Source: Atopobiaceae bacterium (GTDB lineage Bacteria; Actinomycetota; Coriobacteriia; Coriobacteriales; Atopobiaceae). From it: a stretch of DNA of 52,495 bases. The notes under the pieces were generated by a model. That model worked only from the letters and a program-made list of their open reading frames with translations. It was not told the DNA's origin and ran no database searches. Each line of letters begins with the position of its first letter. Position 1 is the first letter of the stretch. This document shows, piece by piece, positions 42,637-51,374 of the stretch. Location of the stretch: NCBI GenBank assembly GCA_017941705.1, contig JAGAVX010000111.1:1-52495 (forward strand). Direction: 5' to 3'. Position numbers and translations under genes: made by a program.

Positions 42637-44307
42637 GTGCCGGGTCGCGTCGTCATCATCGGTGCCGGGCTTGCAGGGCTCTCCTGCTCGCTCACGCTTG
42701 CGCGCGAGGGGGTGGGCAGCGTGCTCGTCTCGCCTCAGCCCTCGGAGCGGGCCCAGTCGGTCATGGCCGAGGGCGGCATCAACGCCGCGCTCGACCTCAT
42801 GGGGCAGGGCGACAGCCCCATCGAGCACTTCTATGACACCATGCGTGGCGGGTGCTACCTGGCAGATCCCAATGCCGTCTGGGGCCTGGTGAGCGAGGCT
42901 CCCGCCATCGTCGAGGACCTGCGTATGCTGGGGGTGCCCTTCCAGACGGAGGGTGGTCGCATGGTGCAACGTCCCTTTGGCGGGCAGAGAAAGATCCGTA
43001 CGGCCTTTGCCAAGAGCAGTACCGGCAAGGCGCTGGTCACGGCGATGATCGATGCGGTGAGGCGCTACGAGGCCCAGGGCCTGGTGACCCGTATGACCCA
43101 TTACGTCCTCTCCGACCTCGCGATTCGCGACGGCGCGTGCGACGGGGCCTGGGTCAGCGACACGCGCGGCGGCGACACCGTCCTGCTTGCGGGGCCGGTG
43201 GTGCTTGCGTCGGGCGGCCTCTCGGGCATCTATGGCCCGCTGACCACGGGTACGACCGTGAACACCGGTGACGTCGCGGCCATCGCGTACTCCAGTGGGG
43301 TCGAGCTCTCCAACCTCGAGTTCGTGCAGTTCCATCCCACCACCGTGCCTATCACCGGAAAGCGCATGCTCGTGTCGGAGGCGGCACGTGGCGAGGGCGG
43401 GCGCCTGTTTGCCCTGCGCGACGGCAAGCCCTGGTACTTCATGGAGGAACGCTATCCTGAGCTGGGAAACCTCATGCCGCGTGACGTGGTCTCGCGCGAG
43501 GAGGCGACCGTCATGGCCGACCCGTCCTGCACAGGGCAGGTCTGGCTTGACATGCGTGGGATCGGACGGCGCATCTGGCGGGATCGTCTCTCCGACCTTC
43601 GCGAGGAGTGCCGGCACTACCTGGGAATCGACCCTGCAAAAAAGCCGATTCCCGTGGAGCCTGGCATCCACTACAGCATGGGCGGCCTTTTGGTCGACGA
43701 GGCGCACAGGACCAGCGTCGATGGGCTCTACGCGGCGGGGGAGTGCTGCAGCCAGTATCACGGGGCCAACCGCCTGGGCGGAAACTCCCTGCTCGGTGCC
43801 TTGCGTGGAGGCCGAGTGGCGGCGCGGGACATCATGGGTCACGAGGGGTTGCTGCGCGATGCGGCGCGCGAGCTCAGTGGCGCCACGCGTCTGACCGGCT
43901 TCTCGCATGCGTCCGATGACAAGGTGGACCCCTCCATGCCTCTTGCCTGCGATCGGGCGGCCGATGCGGCAATCAGGCAGGCTCTGACGGAGTCGATGGG
44001 CGTCGTGCGCGACGGACCGTCGCTCGAGGGCGCGATGCGGGCGCTCGAGGGCATCGACGCCCATGGCTGCTCGCGAAGACTCGCCCGGCGCAAGGGACTG
44101 GCCCAGGCGATGGTTGCCTCTGCGTTCTCGCGCGAGGAGAGCCGTGGCGCCCACTGGCGTACCGACTTCCCCAAGGCAAGCGAGGGCTACCATGCCCTGA
44201 CGGTCGTTCGCACGGAAGCTGGCGTTCCGGTTACGACGCTGCGCGCGATTCCGGAGGCCCGTCGTGAGGATGGGTGTCCCGACCCTCATGGAGGTGACGT
44301 GGCGTGA
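42637..44307 (+). CDS. Fumarate reductase/succinate dehydrogenase-like flavoprotein subunit
   Basis: 556 residues. The Rossmann FAD site is GAGLAG (9-14). The block RAQSVMAEGGINAA follows, then HPTT, RGEGGRLF, and the FAD-binding NRLGGNSLLGALRGGRVA near residues 381-398. In E. coli FrdA the equivalent of Gln40 is a histidine that carries covalent FAD, so here FAD is probably not covalently held. GTG at 42637 begins directly after the previous stop. Length is close to the usual 570-600. It reduces fumarate or a similar enoate on the cytoplasmic side, as it has no export signal. Confidence 0.87.
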   Translation: MPGRVVIIGAGLAGLSCSLTLAREGVGSVLVSPQPSERAQSVMAEGGINAALDLMGQGDSPIEHFYDTMRGGCYLADPNAVWGLVSEAPAIVEDLRMLGVPFQTEGGRMVQRPFGGQRKIRTAFAKSSTGKALVTAMIDAVRRYEAQGLVTRMTHYVLSDLAIRDGACDGAWVSDTRGGDTVLLAGPVVLASGGLSGIYGPLTTGTTVNTGDVAAIAYSSGVELSNLEFVQFHPTTVPITGKRMLVSEAARGEGGRLFALRDGKPWYFMEERYPELGNLMPRDVVSREEATVMADPSCTGQVWLDMRGIGRRIWRDRLSDLREECRHYLGIDPAKKPIPVEPGIHYSMGGLLVDEAHRTSVDGLYAAGECCSQYHGANRLGGNSLLGALRGGRVAARDIMGHEGLLRDAARELSGATRLTGFSHASDDKVDPSMPLACDRAADAAIRQALTESMGVVRDGPSLEGAMRALEGIDAHGCSRRLARRKGLAQAMVASAFSREESRGAHWRTDFPKASEGYHALTVVRTEAGVPVTTLRAIPEARREDGCPDPHGGDVA

Positions 44308-45011
44308 TCGAGAAGCTCATTGACGTGCTGCGTTGCGCGGGCCCTGGCGCCAGGCAATGGCACCAGACCTTCCTCTACACGACCGACGACGACGGTGCGA
44401 CGGTGGCCACCGCCCTGCGCGAGCTCAACGAGCGGAGTCCGCTGTTCGACGTCGACGGGGTCGAGGCGGAACCCATACGCTGGGAGTGCAGCTGCCTGCA
44501 ACGCAAGTGCGGCTCCTGCGCGATGGTCGTCAACGGCATGCCGGGCGCGGCCTGTGACGTGCGCCTCTCGTCGCTGAGGGGCAAGCGGGTGACGCTGGAG
44601 CCGCTGCGCAAGTTTCCCCTTGTGGCCGATCTCGTGGTGGACCGGCAGGTCGTCTATGACCGCCTGCGGGATATGGAGGTCTGGCTCGAGCGCGAGGTGG
44701 AGCTTCCCAAGGGGCGCAGGAACGCCGATGCGTACGAGGCGTCTCGCTGCCTGCAGTGCGGCTGTTGCCTCGAGGTCTGTCCCAACTTTGCGGCATCGGG
44801 AGACTTTGGCGGTATGGCCGCCATGGTTCCCGTGGCGCGCCTCCTTGCCGAGACGGACGCCGATGAGCGGAGGCGCCTGGCGGCATCGTATCGTTCGGCG
44901 GTGTTCTCGGGGTGCGGCAAGTCGCTGGCCTGCCGCGACGTCTGTCCGGCGAAGATCGACCTGGCACATCTCATGTCGCGCTCCAACGCGGCTGCAGTCT
45001 GGGGCAGGTAG
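44304..45011 (+). CDS. Fumarate reductase/succinate dehydrogenase-like iron-sulfur subunit
   Basis: 235 residues. The [2Fe-2S] domain has Cys64, Cys69, Cys72 and Cys84 in CLQRKCGSCAMVVNG, the canonical x4-x2-x11 spacing, with an additional Cys62. The C-terminal domain has CLQCGCCLEVCP for a [4Fe-4S] cluster and CGKSLACRDVCP for the [3Fe-4S]/[4Fe-4S] pair. GTG overlaps the flavoprotein stop (GTGA). It carries electrons between the diheme anchor and the flavin. No third heme-free anchor gene follows, so the complex would be three subunits. Confidence 0.88.
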   Translation: MIEKLIDVLRCAGPGARQWHQTFLYTTDDDGATVATALRELNERSPLFDVDGVEAEPIRWECSCLQRKCGSCAMVVNGMPGAACDVRLSSLRGKRVTLEPLRKFPLVADLVVDRQVVYDRLRDMEVWLEREVELPKGRRNADAYEASRCLQCGCCLEVCPNFAASGDFGGMAAMVPVARLLAETDADERRRLAASYRSAVFSGCGKSLACRDVCPAKIDLAHLMSRSNAAAVWGR

Positions 45012-45115
45012 GCGCCGGTCTGCGGATGCTCCCCGTCCAAGTCTGCCGCGGGCGCGTGCGTGCTCCCATCTTGTATCGTTCTGGTGACGCGTTCGCCAGC
45101 CGTGCGCAGCTGGGC

Positions 45116-45137
45116 TACTATTATTTACCTCAGTTAA
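45116..45137 (+). promoter_or_regulatory. Promoter and operator of the DUF4418 operon
   Basis: TACTAT at 45116-45121 is a likely -10 box, with a weak TTCGCC 18 bases upstream. TTTACCTCAGTTAA (45124-45137) follows three bases later, the same geometry as the operator at 28581-28594. Confidence 0.6.
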
Positions 45138-45158
45138 CTTATAGGGGGATGACCTTTC

Positions 45159-45611
45159 ATGGGCAAGAAGAACAATCGTGCGAACCCACCAAAGCCACCT
45201 GTGACACCGATTGACGGTGTCCTGCTTGCACTGCCGGTCGTCTTCGTCCTGGGTGTGCGCACCGTTGCCGGTCCGTGCATTCACGAGGACGGGACGGTGG
45301 GGGCCTGTGCGATGGCGGGCACCGTGCTCACGGGTCTCGGTGTCGTCGCGGCCGTGCTCGCAGCGCTCAGGCTGTATGGCGCGGACAAGCGTACGCGCAG
45401 GTCATTTGACCTGTTCTTGGTCATAGCCGGACTGGCGATGGCCATCTTGCCCGGCAACGTCCTGCAGCTCTGCATGATGGCGACCATGCACTGCCGAGCG
45501 GTCATGCTTCCGTTTGCACGGATCATGGGCGTCGCGCTTGTGCTCCTCGCGGTGGCCTGCGAGTTCACGGTCGACCGCGACATCCCCACGGGCAGAAAGA
45601 GGCGCAGGTAA
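45159..45611 (+). CDS. DUF4418 membrane protein
   Basis: 150 residues with four hydrophobic segments. The second loop contains GPCIHEDGTVGACAM and a later helix LQLCMMATMHCRAVM, so conserved Cys and His residues lie near the outer face and could bind a metal. The family (DUF4418) has no proven function but is regularly next to FtsX-type ABC genes as here. It has a well-placed AGGGGGA site. A short intergenic region with an operator-like palindrome separates it from the reductase operon. Confidence 0.85.
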   Translation: MGKKNNRANPPKPPVTPIDGVLLALPVVFVLGVRTVAGPCIHEDGTVGACAMAGTVLTGLGVVAAVLAALRLYGADKRTRRSFDLFLVIAGLAMAILPGNVLQLCMMATMHCRAVMLPFARIMGVALVLLAVACEFTVDRDIPTGRKRRR

Positions 45612-45613
45612 GT

Positions 45614-46813
45614 ATGGATGCCCTTCAGCTCTCGATTGCCAACGTCCGACGTCATGCCGGGCGTTCGGCGCTGCTTGCCACGCTCGTGGCGATTCTCTCC
45701 GCGGCGCTCTTTGGTGGCTCGGTGCTCGTGGCGAGCCTGCGCGGCGGCCTCGAGAACCTCGAGGCGCGCATGGGAGCGGACGTCATCGTCGCCCCCAAGA
45801 CGGCGGCGTCGAAGTTCGACCTCGAGGAGGTCGTGCTGGAGGGAGTGCCCGGCTCGTTCTACATGGATGCCTCGAAGCTGGGCGAGGTCGCACAGGTCGA
45901 GGGCGTTGAGCTCGCATCACCGCAGTACTACCTCTCGACCATGAAGGCGGGCTGCTGCTCGTTTCCCGTCCAGATCATAGGAATCGATCCCGAGACCGAC
46001 TTCACCATCCAGCCTTGGATCGACCACGCCTACGCGCGCGAGCTGGGCGATATGGACGTGGTTGCGGGATGCAACGTGACGGGCGCACCAGGATCGGACG
46101 TGCAGTTCTACGACCAGACGTGCCGCATCGTTGCCAAGCTCGACGAGACGGGAACCTCGCTCGACAACGCGGTGTTCACGAACGTGGCGACCATCAAGCG
46201 GCTCATAGCCGCCTTCGAGGCCAGGGGGATCAACACTCAGGCGGGCTTTGATCCCGAGAACGTGATCTCGCTCGTGCAGATCAAGGTCGCCGACGGTTAT
46301 GACGTGCAGACGGTGACCGATACGATCAACCTGTACGTGCGCGGGGTCAAGGCGGTGCGGTCGCGTGCCATGACCTCGGGAATCGCTGACAGCATGGCTG
46401 CGATGTCAGGCATCGTCAGGGCGATCGCGGTGGCCGCGTGCGTTCTGTCGCTGCTCGTGCTTGCAATCGCGTTTACGATGCTCGGACGTCAGCGGACCCG
46501 GGAGTTTGCCGTGCTGCGTGTGATTGGAGCGTCCCGTGGCATGCTCGTGCGCATCGTGCTCGCCGAGGCGGCGATCATCGCCTGTGTTGGTGCCGTTGCC
46601 GGCCTGGTTGTGGCCGCGGCGTGCGTGCTGGGGTTCTCGCAGGCGCTCGAGCAGGCCTTGGGGCTGCCGTTCCTTGTGCCAGGCGCAGGAACGCTGGCCC
46701 TGTATGCGGTCATGGCGCTGGTGGTCTCCGTCGTCGCCGGGCCTGCGGCCTCGGCCATATCGGCGCTGCGGCTGAGCAGGGTCGACACCGGCCAGATTCT
46801 GAGGGAGGAATAG
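45614..46813 (+). CDS. FtsX-type ABC permease with CC motif
   Basis: 399 residues, one N-terminal helix (about 20-43), an extracytoplasmic domain and three C-terminal helices, with the coupling loop REFAVLRVIGASRGMLV. The extracytoplasmic domain contains KAGCCSFPVQIIGIDPETDF, with adjacent Cys114-Cys115, a pair unlikely by chance and a possible metal or disulfide site. Related permeases occur with DUF4418 proteins. The start is three bases after the DUF4418 stop. It is distinct from the pair at 37958-40406, and it acts with the ATPase that follows. Confidence 0.88.
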   Translation: MDALQLSIANVRRHAGRSALLATLVAILSAALFGGSVLVASLRGGLENLEARMGADVIVAPKTAASKFDLEEVVLEGVPGSFYMDASKLGEVAQVEGVELASPQYYLSTMKAGCCSFPVQIIGIDPETDFTIQPWIDHAYARELGDMDVVAGCNVTGAPGSDVQFYDQTCRIVAKLDETGTSLDNAVFTNVATIKRLIAAFEARGINTQAGFDPENVISLVQIKVADGYDVQTVTDTINLYVRGVKAVRSRAMTSGIADSMAAMSGIVRAIAVAACVLSLLVLAIAFTMLGRQRTREFAVLRVIGASRGMLVRIVLAEAAIIACVGAVAGLVVAAACVLGFSQALEQALGLPFLVPGAGTLALYAVMALVVSVVAGPAASAISALRLSRVDTGQILREE

Positions 46814-46815
46814 CC

Positions 46816-47502
46816 GTGGCGTCAGAGGTCCTCGTTGCGGAAGGTATACGCAAGCAGTACTTCAGGGCTGGCCGTCAGTCGGGGCGGACCTTCGATGCGG
46901 TGGCTCCCGCGAGCCTTGGGCTGCAGGCGGGGGAGCTCGTCGTGTGCATGGGCCGCTCCGGCAGCGGCAAGTCGACGCTCCTCAACATGCTGGCGGGTCT
47001 GCTCGCTCCAACGGAGGGCAAGGTTCTGCTCGACGGCCAGGACCTCTATGCGCTGGACGATGCGTCGCTCTCGCGCCTGCGCAACCAGTCGATTGGTGTG
47101 GTTCCGCAGGGCCAGACGGCGCTTCATAGCCTGACGGTGCTGCAGAACGTGACGCTTCCAAGCGGGCTCTATGGTGGGGGAGTGGACGTTGAGGACCGCG
47201 CGCTCGACCTCTTGGGCCAAATGGAGATCGCCGATCTCGCCGACTCGTACCCCGCGGAGCTCTCTGGTGGCGAGCTGCGCCGCATGGCCATCGCCCGCTC
47301 GATGATCATGAGGCCGCGGGTTCTGTTTGCCGACGAGCCCACGAGCGACCTCGACGACGAGACGACGAGGCTCGTGCTTGGCATGCTGCGCGAGGTGGCG
47401 GACGGCGGGCAGACCGTCTTTGTGGTGACCCACGAACCCGAGGCCAAGGCATATGCCAGCAGGGTGCTTCGCATGGATGCCGGCAAGCTGGAGGGCTGCT
47501 AG
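46816..47502 (+). CDS. ABC ATPase partner of the CC-motif permease
   Basis: 228 residues with Walker [10 protein letters not shown] (about 46), Q-loop [12 protein letters not shown], signature [15 protein letters not shown] (about 150), Walker [14 protein letters not shown] and FVVTHEPEA. The [10 protein letters not shown] form differs from the usual TGNLD of the other two LolD-like ATPases in the window. GTG at 46816 follows GAGGGAGG; the open frame upstream to 46438 is antisense-free overlap with the permease and not used. It closes the DUF4418 operon, ahead of a long hairpin at 47513-47582. Confidence 0.9.
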   Translation: MASEVLVAEGIRKQYFRAGRQSGRTFDAVAPASLGLQAGELVVCMGRSGSGKSTLLNMLAGLLAPTEGKVLLDGQDLYALDDASLSRLRNQSIGVVPQGQTALHSLTVLQNVTLPSGLYGGGVDVEDRALDLLGQMEIADLADSYPAELSGGELRRMAIARSMIMRPRVLFADEPTSDLDDETTRLVLGMLREVADGGQTVFVVTHEPEAKAYASRVLRMDAGKLEGC

Positions 47503-47512
47503 GCGCACCGAA

Positions 47513-47582
47513 TGATGTGTGGGGGACACGCCCCCCGGCGCAACAGTTCTGCGGCCCGGGGCGTGTCCCCCACACAACATCA
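47513..47582. repeat. Long inverted repeat with GTCCCC core
   Basis: An 18-bp perfect stem (47517-47534 with 47558-47575, GTGTGGGGGACACGCCCC) plus an outer GAT/ATC encloses a 23-base GC-rich loop. It lies after the ATPase stop and before the enolase promoter, where it may act as terminator or REP-like element. There is no U-tract. Confidence 0.8.
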
Positions 47583-47625
47583 CGATACCGCTCACAGAAA
47601 GCAGCATTTGCCTCTTCCCATCAAG

Positions 47626-48985
<1,360 letters not shown>

Positions 48986-48993
48986 GAACGTAT

Positions 48994-49026
48994 GGTCAGC
49001 CGGTGCGGCGCACCGACCGGCTGACC
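48994..49026 (+). terminator. Hairpin after enolase
   Basis: GGTCAGCCGGT (48994-49004) pairs with 49016-49026 with further pairing in the loop. It lacks a T-run, so it might be a pausing or transcript-stabilising hairpin. Confidence 0.45.
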
Positions 49027-49040
49027 GTGACTCGCGTTGA

Positions 49041-49054
49041 TTAACCCTGCCGTT
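49041..49054 (+). promoter_or_regulatory. Degenerate iron-operator half-site
   Basis: TTAACCCTGCCGTT keeps the left half TTAACCCTG of the feo operator at 31546-31559 and loses the right half. TTGATT (49037-49042) may be a -35 box overlapping it. It precedes the 41-residue/DUF3793/flavodoxin genes. Confidence 0.3.
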
Positions 49055-49095
49055 GGAATTGTGGACCCTCTCCCCGCATTCCGTTCGGCCTTCAC

Positions 49096-49139
49096 GGTGC
49101 CGTCGGCGTCTCACCCCTGGCCGACGGCACCCTCTTTCT
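49096..49139 (+). terminator. Hairpin before the 41-residue gene
   Basis: GGTGCCGTCGGC (49096-49107) pairs perfectly with 49120-49131 and CTCTTTCTG follows. It could terminate enolase transcripts or attenuate entry into the small-gene operon. Confidence 0.55.
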
Positions 49140-49164
49140 GACTGATGTCGAAGGGATGACTTGC

Positions 49165-49290
49165 ATGGAAGCAATGGTTGCAGCAATTGGAGCCGCCCTG
49201 GTCGCCGGTGCCACCGTCGCCGTGCGCGTGGCGGCAGAGCGGCTGGCGGGCGCACGCAAGGCCGCGATGCCGGAAGGACTTGCGGCGTGA
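49165..49290 (+). CDS. Small membrane-like protein (41 aa)
   Basis: ATG at 49165 follows GAAGGGA, and the 41 codons end in TGA at 49288-49290. The protein begins MEAMVAAIGAALVAGATVAV, a hydrophobic helix of Ala, Val and Gly, followed by a short basic tail (RVAAERLAGARKAAM). The stop overlaps the GTG of the DUF3793 gene (GTGA), so coupled translation supports reality. A single-span small membrane protein is likely; I do not recognise a family. Confidence 0.65.
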   Translation: MEAMVAAIGAALVAGATVAVRVAAERLAGARKAAMPEGLAA

Positions 49291-49982
49291 GCGGCCGTCA
49301 CGCGATGGCGGTCAGGCTGCGCGACGGCTTGGGCGAGGCCTATGACGAGGGCATGAACGACGTGTGCATCACCTTTGCCGAGTTGCTCGTCCGTCTTGCC
49401 GGCGGTGTGATTGCCGGCGCAAAGCCCGCGGCGATCTTCAGCATTCCCATGCACGTGCATAGCGGCGGCAGGTGGCGCAGGCTGACGCGCGAGGACCTCG
49501 ACGAGGGTCTGCGCACGTATGCCGAGGCGCTTCCCGCCTACGGTGTGCGCATGACGGTGCTCTACCGCAACGAGCGCCGCGTGTACCTGCTGGTCTGGCG
49601 ACCGCTGGAGCTGTCGCTGGCCCTCGAGGATCCGCGCTCTGCCGAGATCCTCAGCGAGAGCGGCTATCAGGGCGCATGCCTTGACGAGCATCTTCGCGAG
49701 CTGCGTCGCCGGCTCGTCGACTACTACCTGTCCTTCGAGCGGGGGGCGGGGGAGTTCCCTCACGAGATCGGCGTCTTTCTGGGCTACCCGCCCGAGGACG
49801 TGCGTGGGTTCATGGAGGGGCGCGAGGCGACGTGCCGCGGGCCGTGGCATGCCTATGGCGACGAGCGCGTGGCACGCCGCAGGTTCGAGGCGCTTGCAAT
49901 CAAGGAGCGCTCGTGCCAACGCCGCTTTGCCGCGGGCGAGCCGTTCCATGCGCTCTTTGCGCCAGAGGCGGCATGTGCCTAG
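49287..49982 (+). CDS. DUF3793-family protein
   Basis: 231 residues. The DUF3793 signature appears at the C-terminal part: HEIGVFLGYPPEDVRGFMEGR (read as HEIGVFLGYPPEDVRGF), followed by the helical tail with ERSCQRRFAAGEPF. The N-terminal half has LLVRLAGGVIAGAKPAAIFSIP. No enzymatic motif is known to me, and the protein looks cytoplasmic. The DUF3793 gene is next to a flavodoxin gene as in many Firmicutes and anaerobic actinobacteria, and the pair is generally seen in iron-limited settings. GTG at 49287 couples it to the preceding 41-residue gene; the frame is open from 49161. Confidence 0.85.
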   Translation: MSGRHAMAVRLRDGLGEAYDEGMNDVCITFAELLVRLAGGVIAGAKPAAIFSIPMHVHSGGRWRRLTREDLDEGLRTYAEALPAYGVRMTVLYRNERRVYLLVWRPLELSLALEDPRSAEILSESGYQGACLDEHLRELRRRLVDYYLSFERGAGEFPHEIGVFLGYPPEDVRGFMEGREATCRGPWHAYGDERVARRRFEALAIKERSCQRRFAAGEPFHALFAPEAACA

Positions 49983-50060
49983 GGGTGGCTTCACTTTGAT
50001 CTGGTAATTTGGCCCGCGCACAGGGGCGCGGGCTGGAGAGATATCCAAGGAGGATACAAG

Positions 50061-50459
50061 ATGAGCGTTGCAGTTGTGTATTGGTCTCAGACGGGCAACA
50101 CCGAGGCTATGGCCAACATCCTGGCCGAGGCCGCAGGTGGCGAGGCCATCAGCTGGGAGGACTTCTCGGCTGACAAGTGCGCCGATTACGATGCCCTTGC
50201 CTTTGGTTGCCCCGCAATGGGCGCCGAGGAGCTCGACCCCGACTTCGAGGAGCTTTGGGACGCGTGCAAGGGCGAGCTGGCCGGCAAGCCCGTCGTGCTC
50301 TTTGGCTCGTATGACTGGGGCACGGGCGAGTGGATGGACACCTGGAAGGACGCTGCCGAGGGTGACGGCGTGAACGTCGTCGAGACGGTCATCGCCAACC
50401 TCGAGCCGGACGACGAGGCTGAGGCCGCCCTCAAGGAGGCTGCCGCCAAGCTGGCGTAG
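50061..50459 (+). CDS. Short-chain flavodoxin
   Basis: 132 residues. The FMN phosphate loop is SQTGNTEAMANILAE (about 9-23), and the FMN-stacking loops contain GCPAMGAEELDPDFEE and FGSYDWGTGEWMD. It replaces ferredoxin as a low-potential electron carrier when iron is scarce. An AAGGAGG-type site lies eight bases before the ATG. It stands 78 bases after the DUF3793 gene and could share its transcript. Candidate partners nearby are the hydrogenase and pyruvate-type oxidoreductases elsewhere. Confidence 0.93.
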   Translation: MSVAVVYWSQTGNTEAMANILAEAAGGEAISWEDFSADKCADYDALAFGCPAMGAEELDPDFEELWDACKGELAGKPVVLFGSYDWGTGEWMDTWKDAAEGDGVNVVETVIANLEPDDEAEAALKEAAAKLA

Positions 50460-50483
50460 GACCAACGGCATACACGAAACGCA

Positions 50484-50517
50484 GGGGCGTGCATCGGGAT
50501 ATCCCGTTGCGCGCCCC
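50484..50517 (+). terminator. Hairpin after flavodoxin
   Basis: GGGGCG (50484-50489) pairs with CGCCCC (50512-50517), with an inner CGGGATATCCCG palindrome. The following ACTCTTG is only weakly U-rich. Confidence 0.5.
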
Positions 50518-50588
50518 ACTCTTGTGCGTCGAAGAAAGACTTCCCATTCCCAAAAGCGCGCACGACGATGGATTTCAGTGCCTTAGGA

Positions 50589-50594
50589 TATAAT
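50589..50594 (+). promoter_or_regulatory. -10 box of the LytTR gene
   Basis: A consensus TATAAT lies 45 bases before the GTG start. No -35 match is clear at 17 bases upstream, which is consistent with an activated or weak promoter. Confidence 0.45.
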
Positions 50595-50638
50595 GCGACT
50601 TCGGTATGCCAGAAAGCTAAAAGACAGGGACGTGCTGC

Positions 50639-51364
50639 GTGAGGACGATTCGCGCTGTGATATGCGACGACGAGCAGGCATGGCGGTCGTATGCCGAGCG
50701 TGCGCTTGCCGCATATGCGCTCAAGGCAGGCGTCGAGCTCGATGTTCACAGCCATGCGAGTGGGGCCGAGCTGCTCGCTGCGAACATCGCCGCCCCTGAC
50801 GTGCTCTTCTCGGACATCAAGCTTGGCCCATCCCGTAGCGGCATCGATCTTGTCCGGCAGGTCGCCCAAGTCTGGCCTTCCTGTCAGGTCGTCTACGTAA
50901 CCAACTACTTGCGGTATGCACCCGACGTCTACTCGACCGAACACCTGTGGTTCGTGCTCAAGGACCAGTTCGAGGAGCGCCTTCCGGAGGTCATGGAGAA
51001 GCTCGGCCGACAACTTGACGACGCCGGGCGCATGCTCACGCTCGAGACCATAGATCGCACGTACCTGAGCGTTCCGTGTTCCCAAGTCATATCGCTCGAG
51101 CGAAGGGGTCGCACGACCACGGTCTTCATCGAGGATGACGAGCCGCGTCTGGTGGCCGATCGTTTGCCCAGCCTTCTCGAACGACTGCCGGAGCGGCTCT
51201 TTGTTCGCTGCCATGGTAGCTTTGCCGTCAATTTGGATCATGTGCGGATCCTGACAGCGGATGCCATCACGATGGACGATGGGTCGCGCGTGCCGGTTAG
51301 CCGCCGGTACTCGCGCGCTGTCCGCGAAAGGTATCTGGACTGGGCAGACGACCACATCGTATAG
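50639..51364 (+). CDS. LytTR-family response regulator
   Basis: 241 residues. The N-terminal receiver domain has the acidic pocket CDDE (10-12), phospho-acceptor Asp59 in FSDIKLG and the conserved lysine region VLKDQFEERL. The C-terminal LytTR DNA-binding domain (about 140-241) contains SLERRGRTTTVFIED, LPERLFVRCHGSFAVNLDHV and PVSRRYSRAVRERYL. AgrA, ComE and similar regulators of peptide-sensing systems have this architecture. GTG at 50639 follows AGGGA. The expected histidine-kinase partner is the disrupted gene immediately downstream. Confidence 0.9.
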   Translation: MRTIRAVICDDEQAWRSYAERALAAYALKAGVELDVHSHASGAELLAANIAAPDVLFSDIKLGPSRSGIDLVRQVAQVWPSCQVVYVTNYLRYAPDVYSTEHLWFVLKDQFEERLPEVMEKLGRQLDDAGRMLTLETIDRTYLSVPCSQVISLERRGRTTTVFIEDDEPRLVADRLPSLLERLPERLFVRCHGSFAVNLDHVRILTADAITMDDGSRVPVSRRYSRAVRERYLDWADDHIV

Positions 51365-51374
51365 GACGTGCCCT

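Noticed and set aside
42433..44289. Long minus-strand frame over the FrdA-like gene
   Set aside because: Antisense to a clearly conserved flavoprotein and without start signal.
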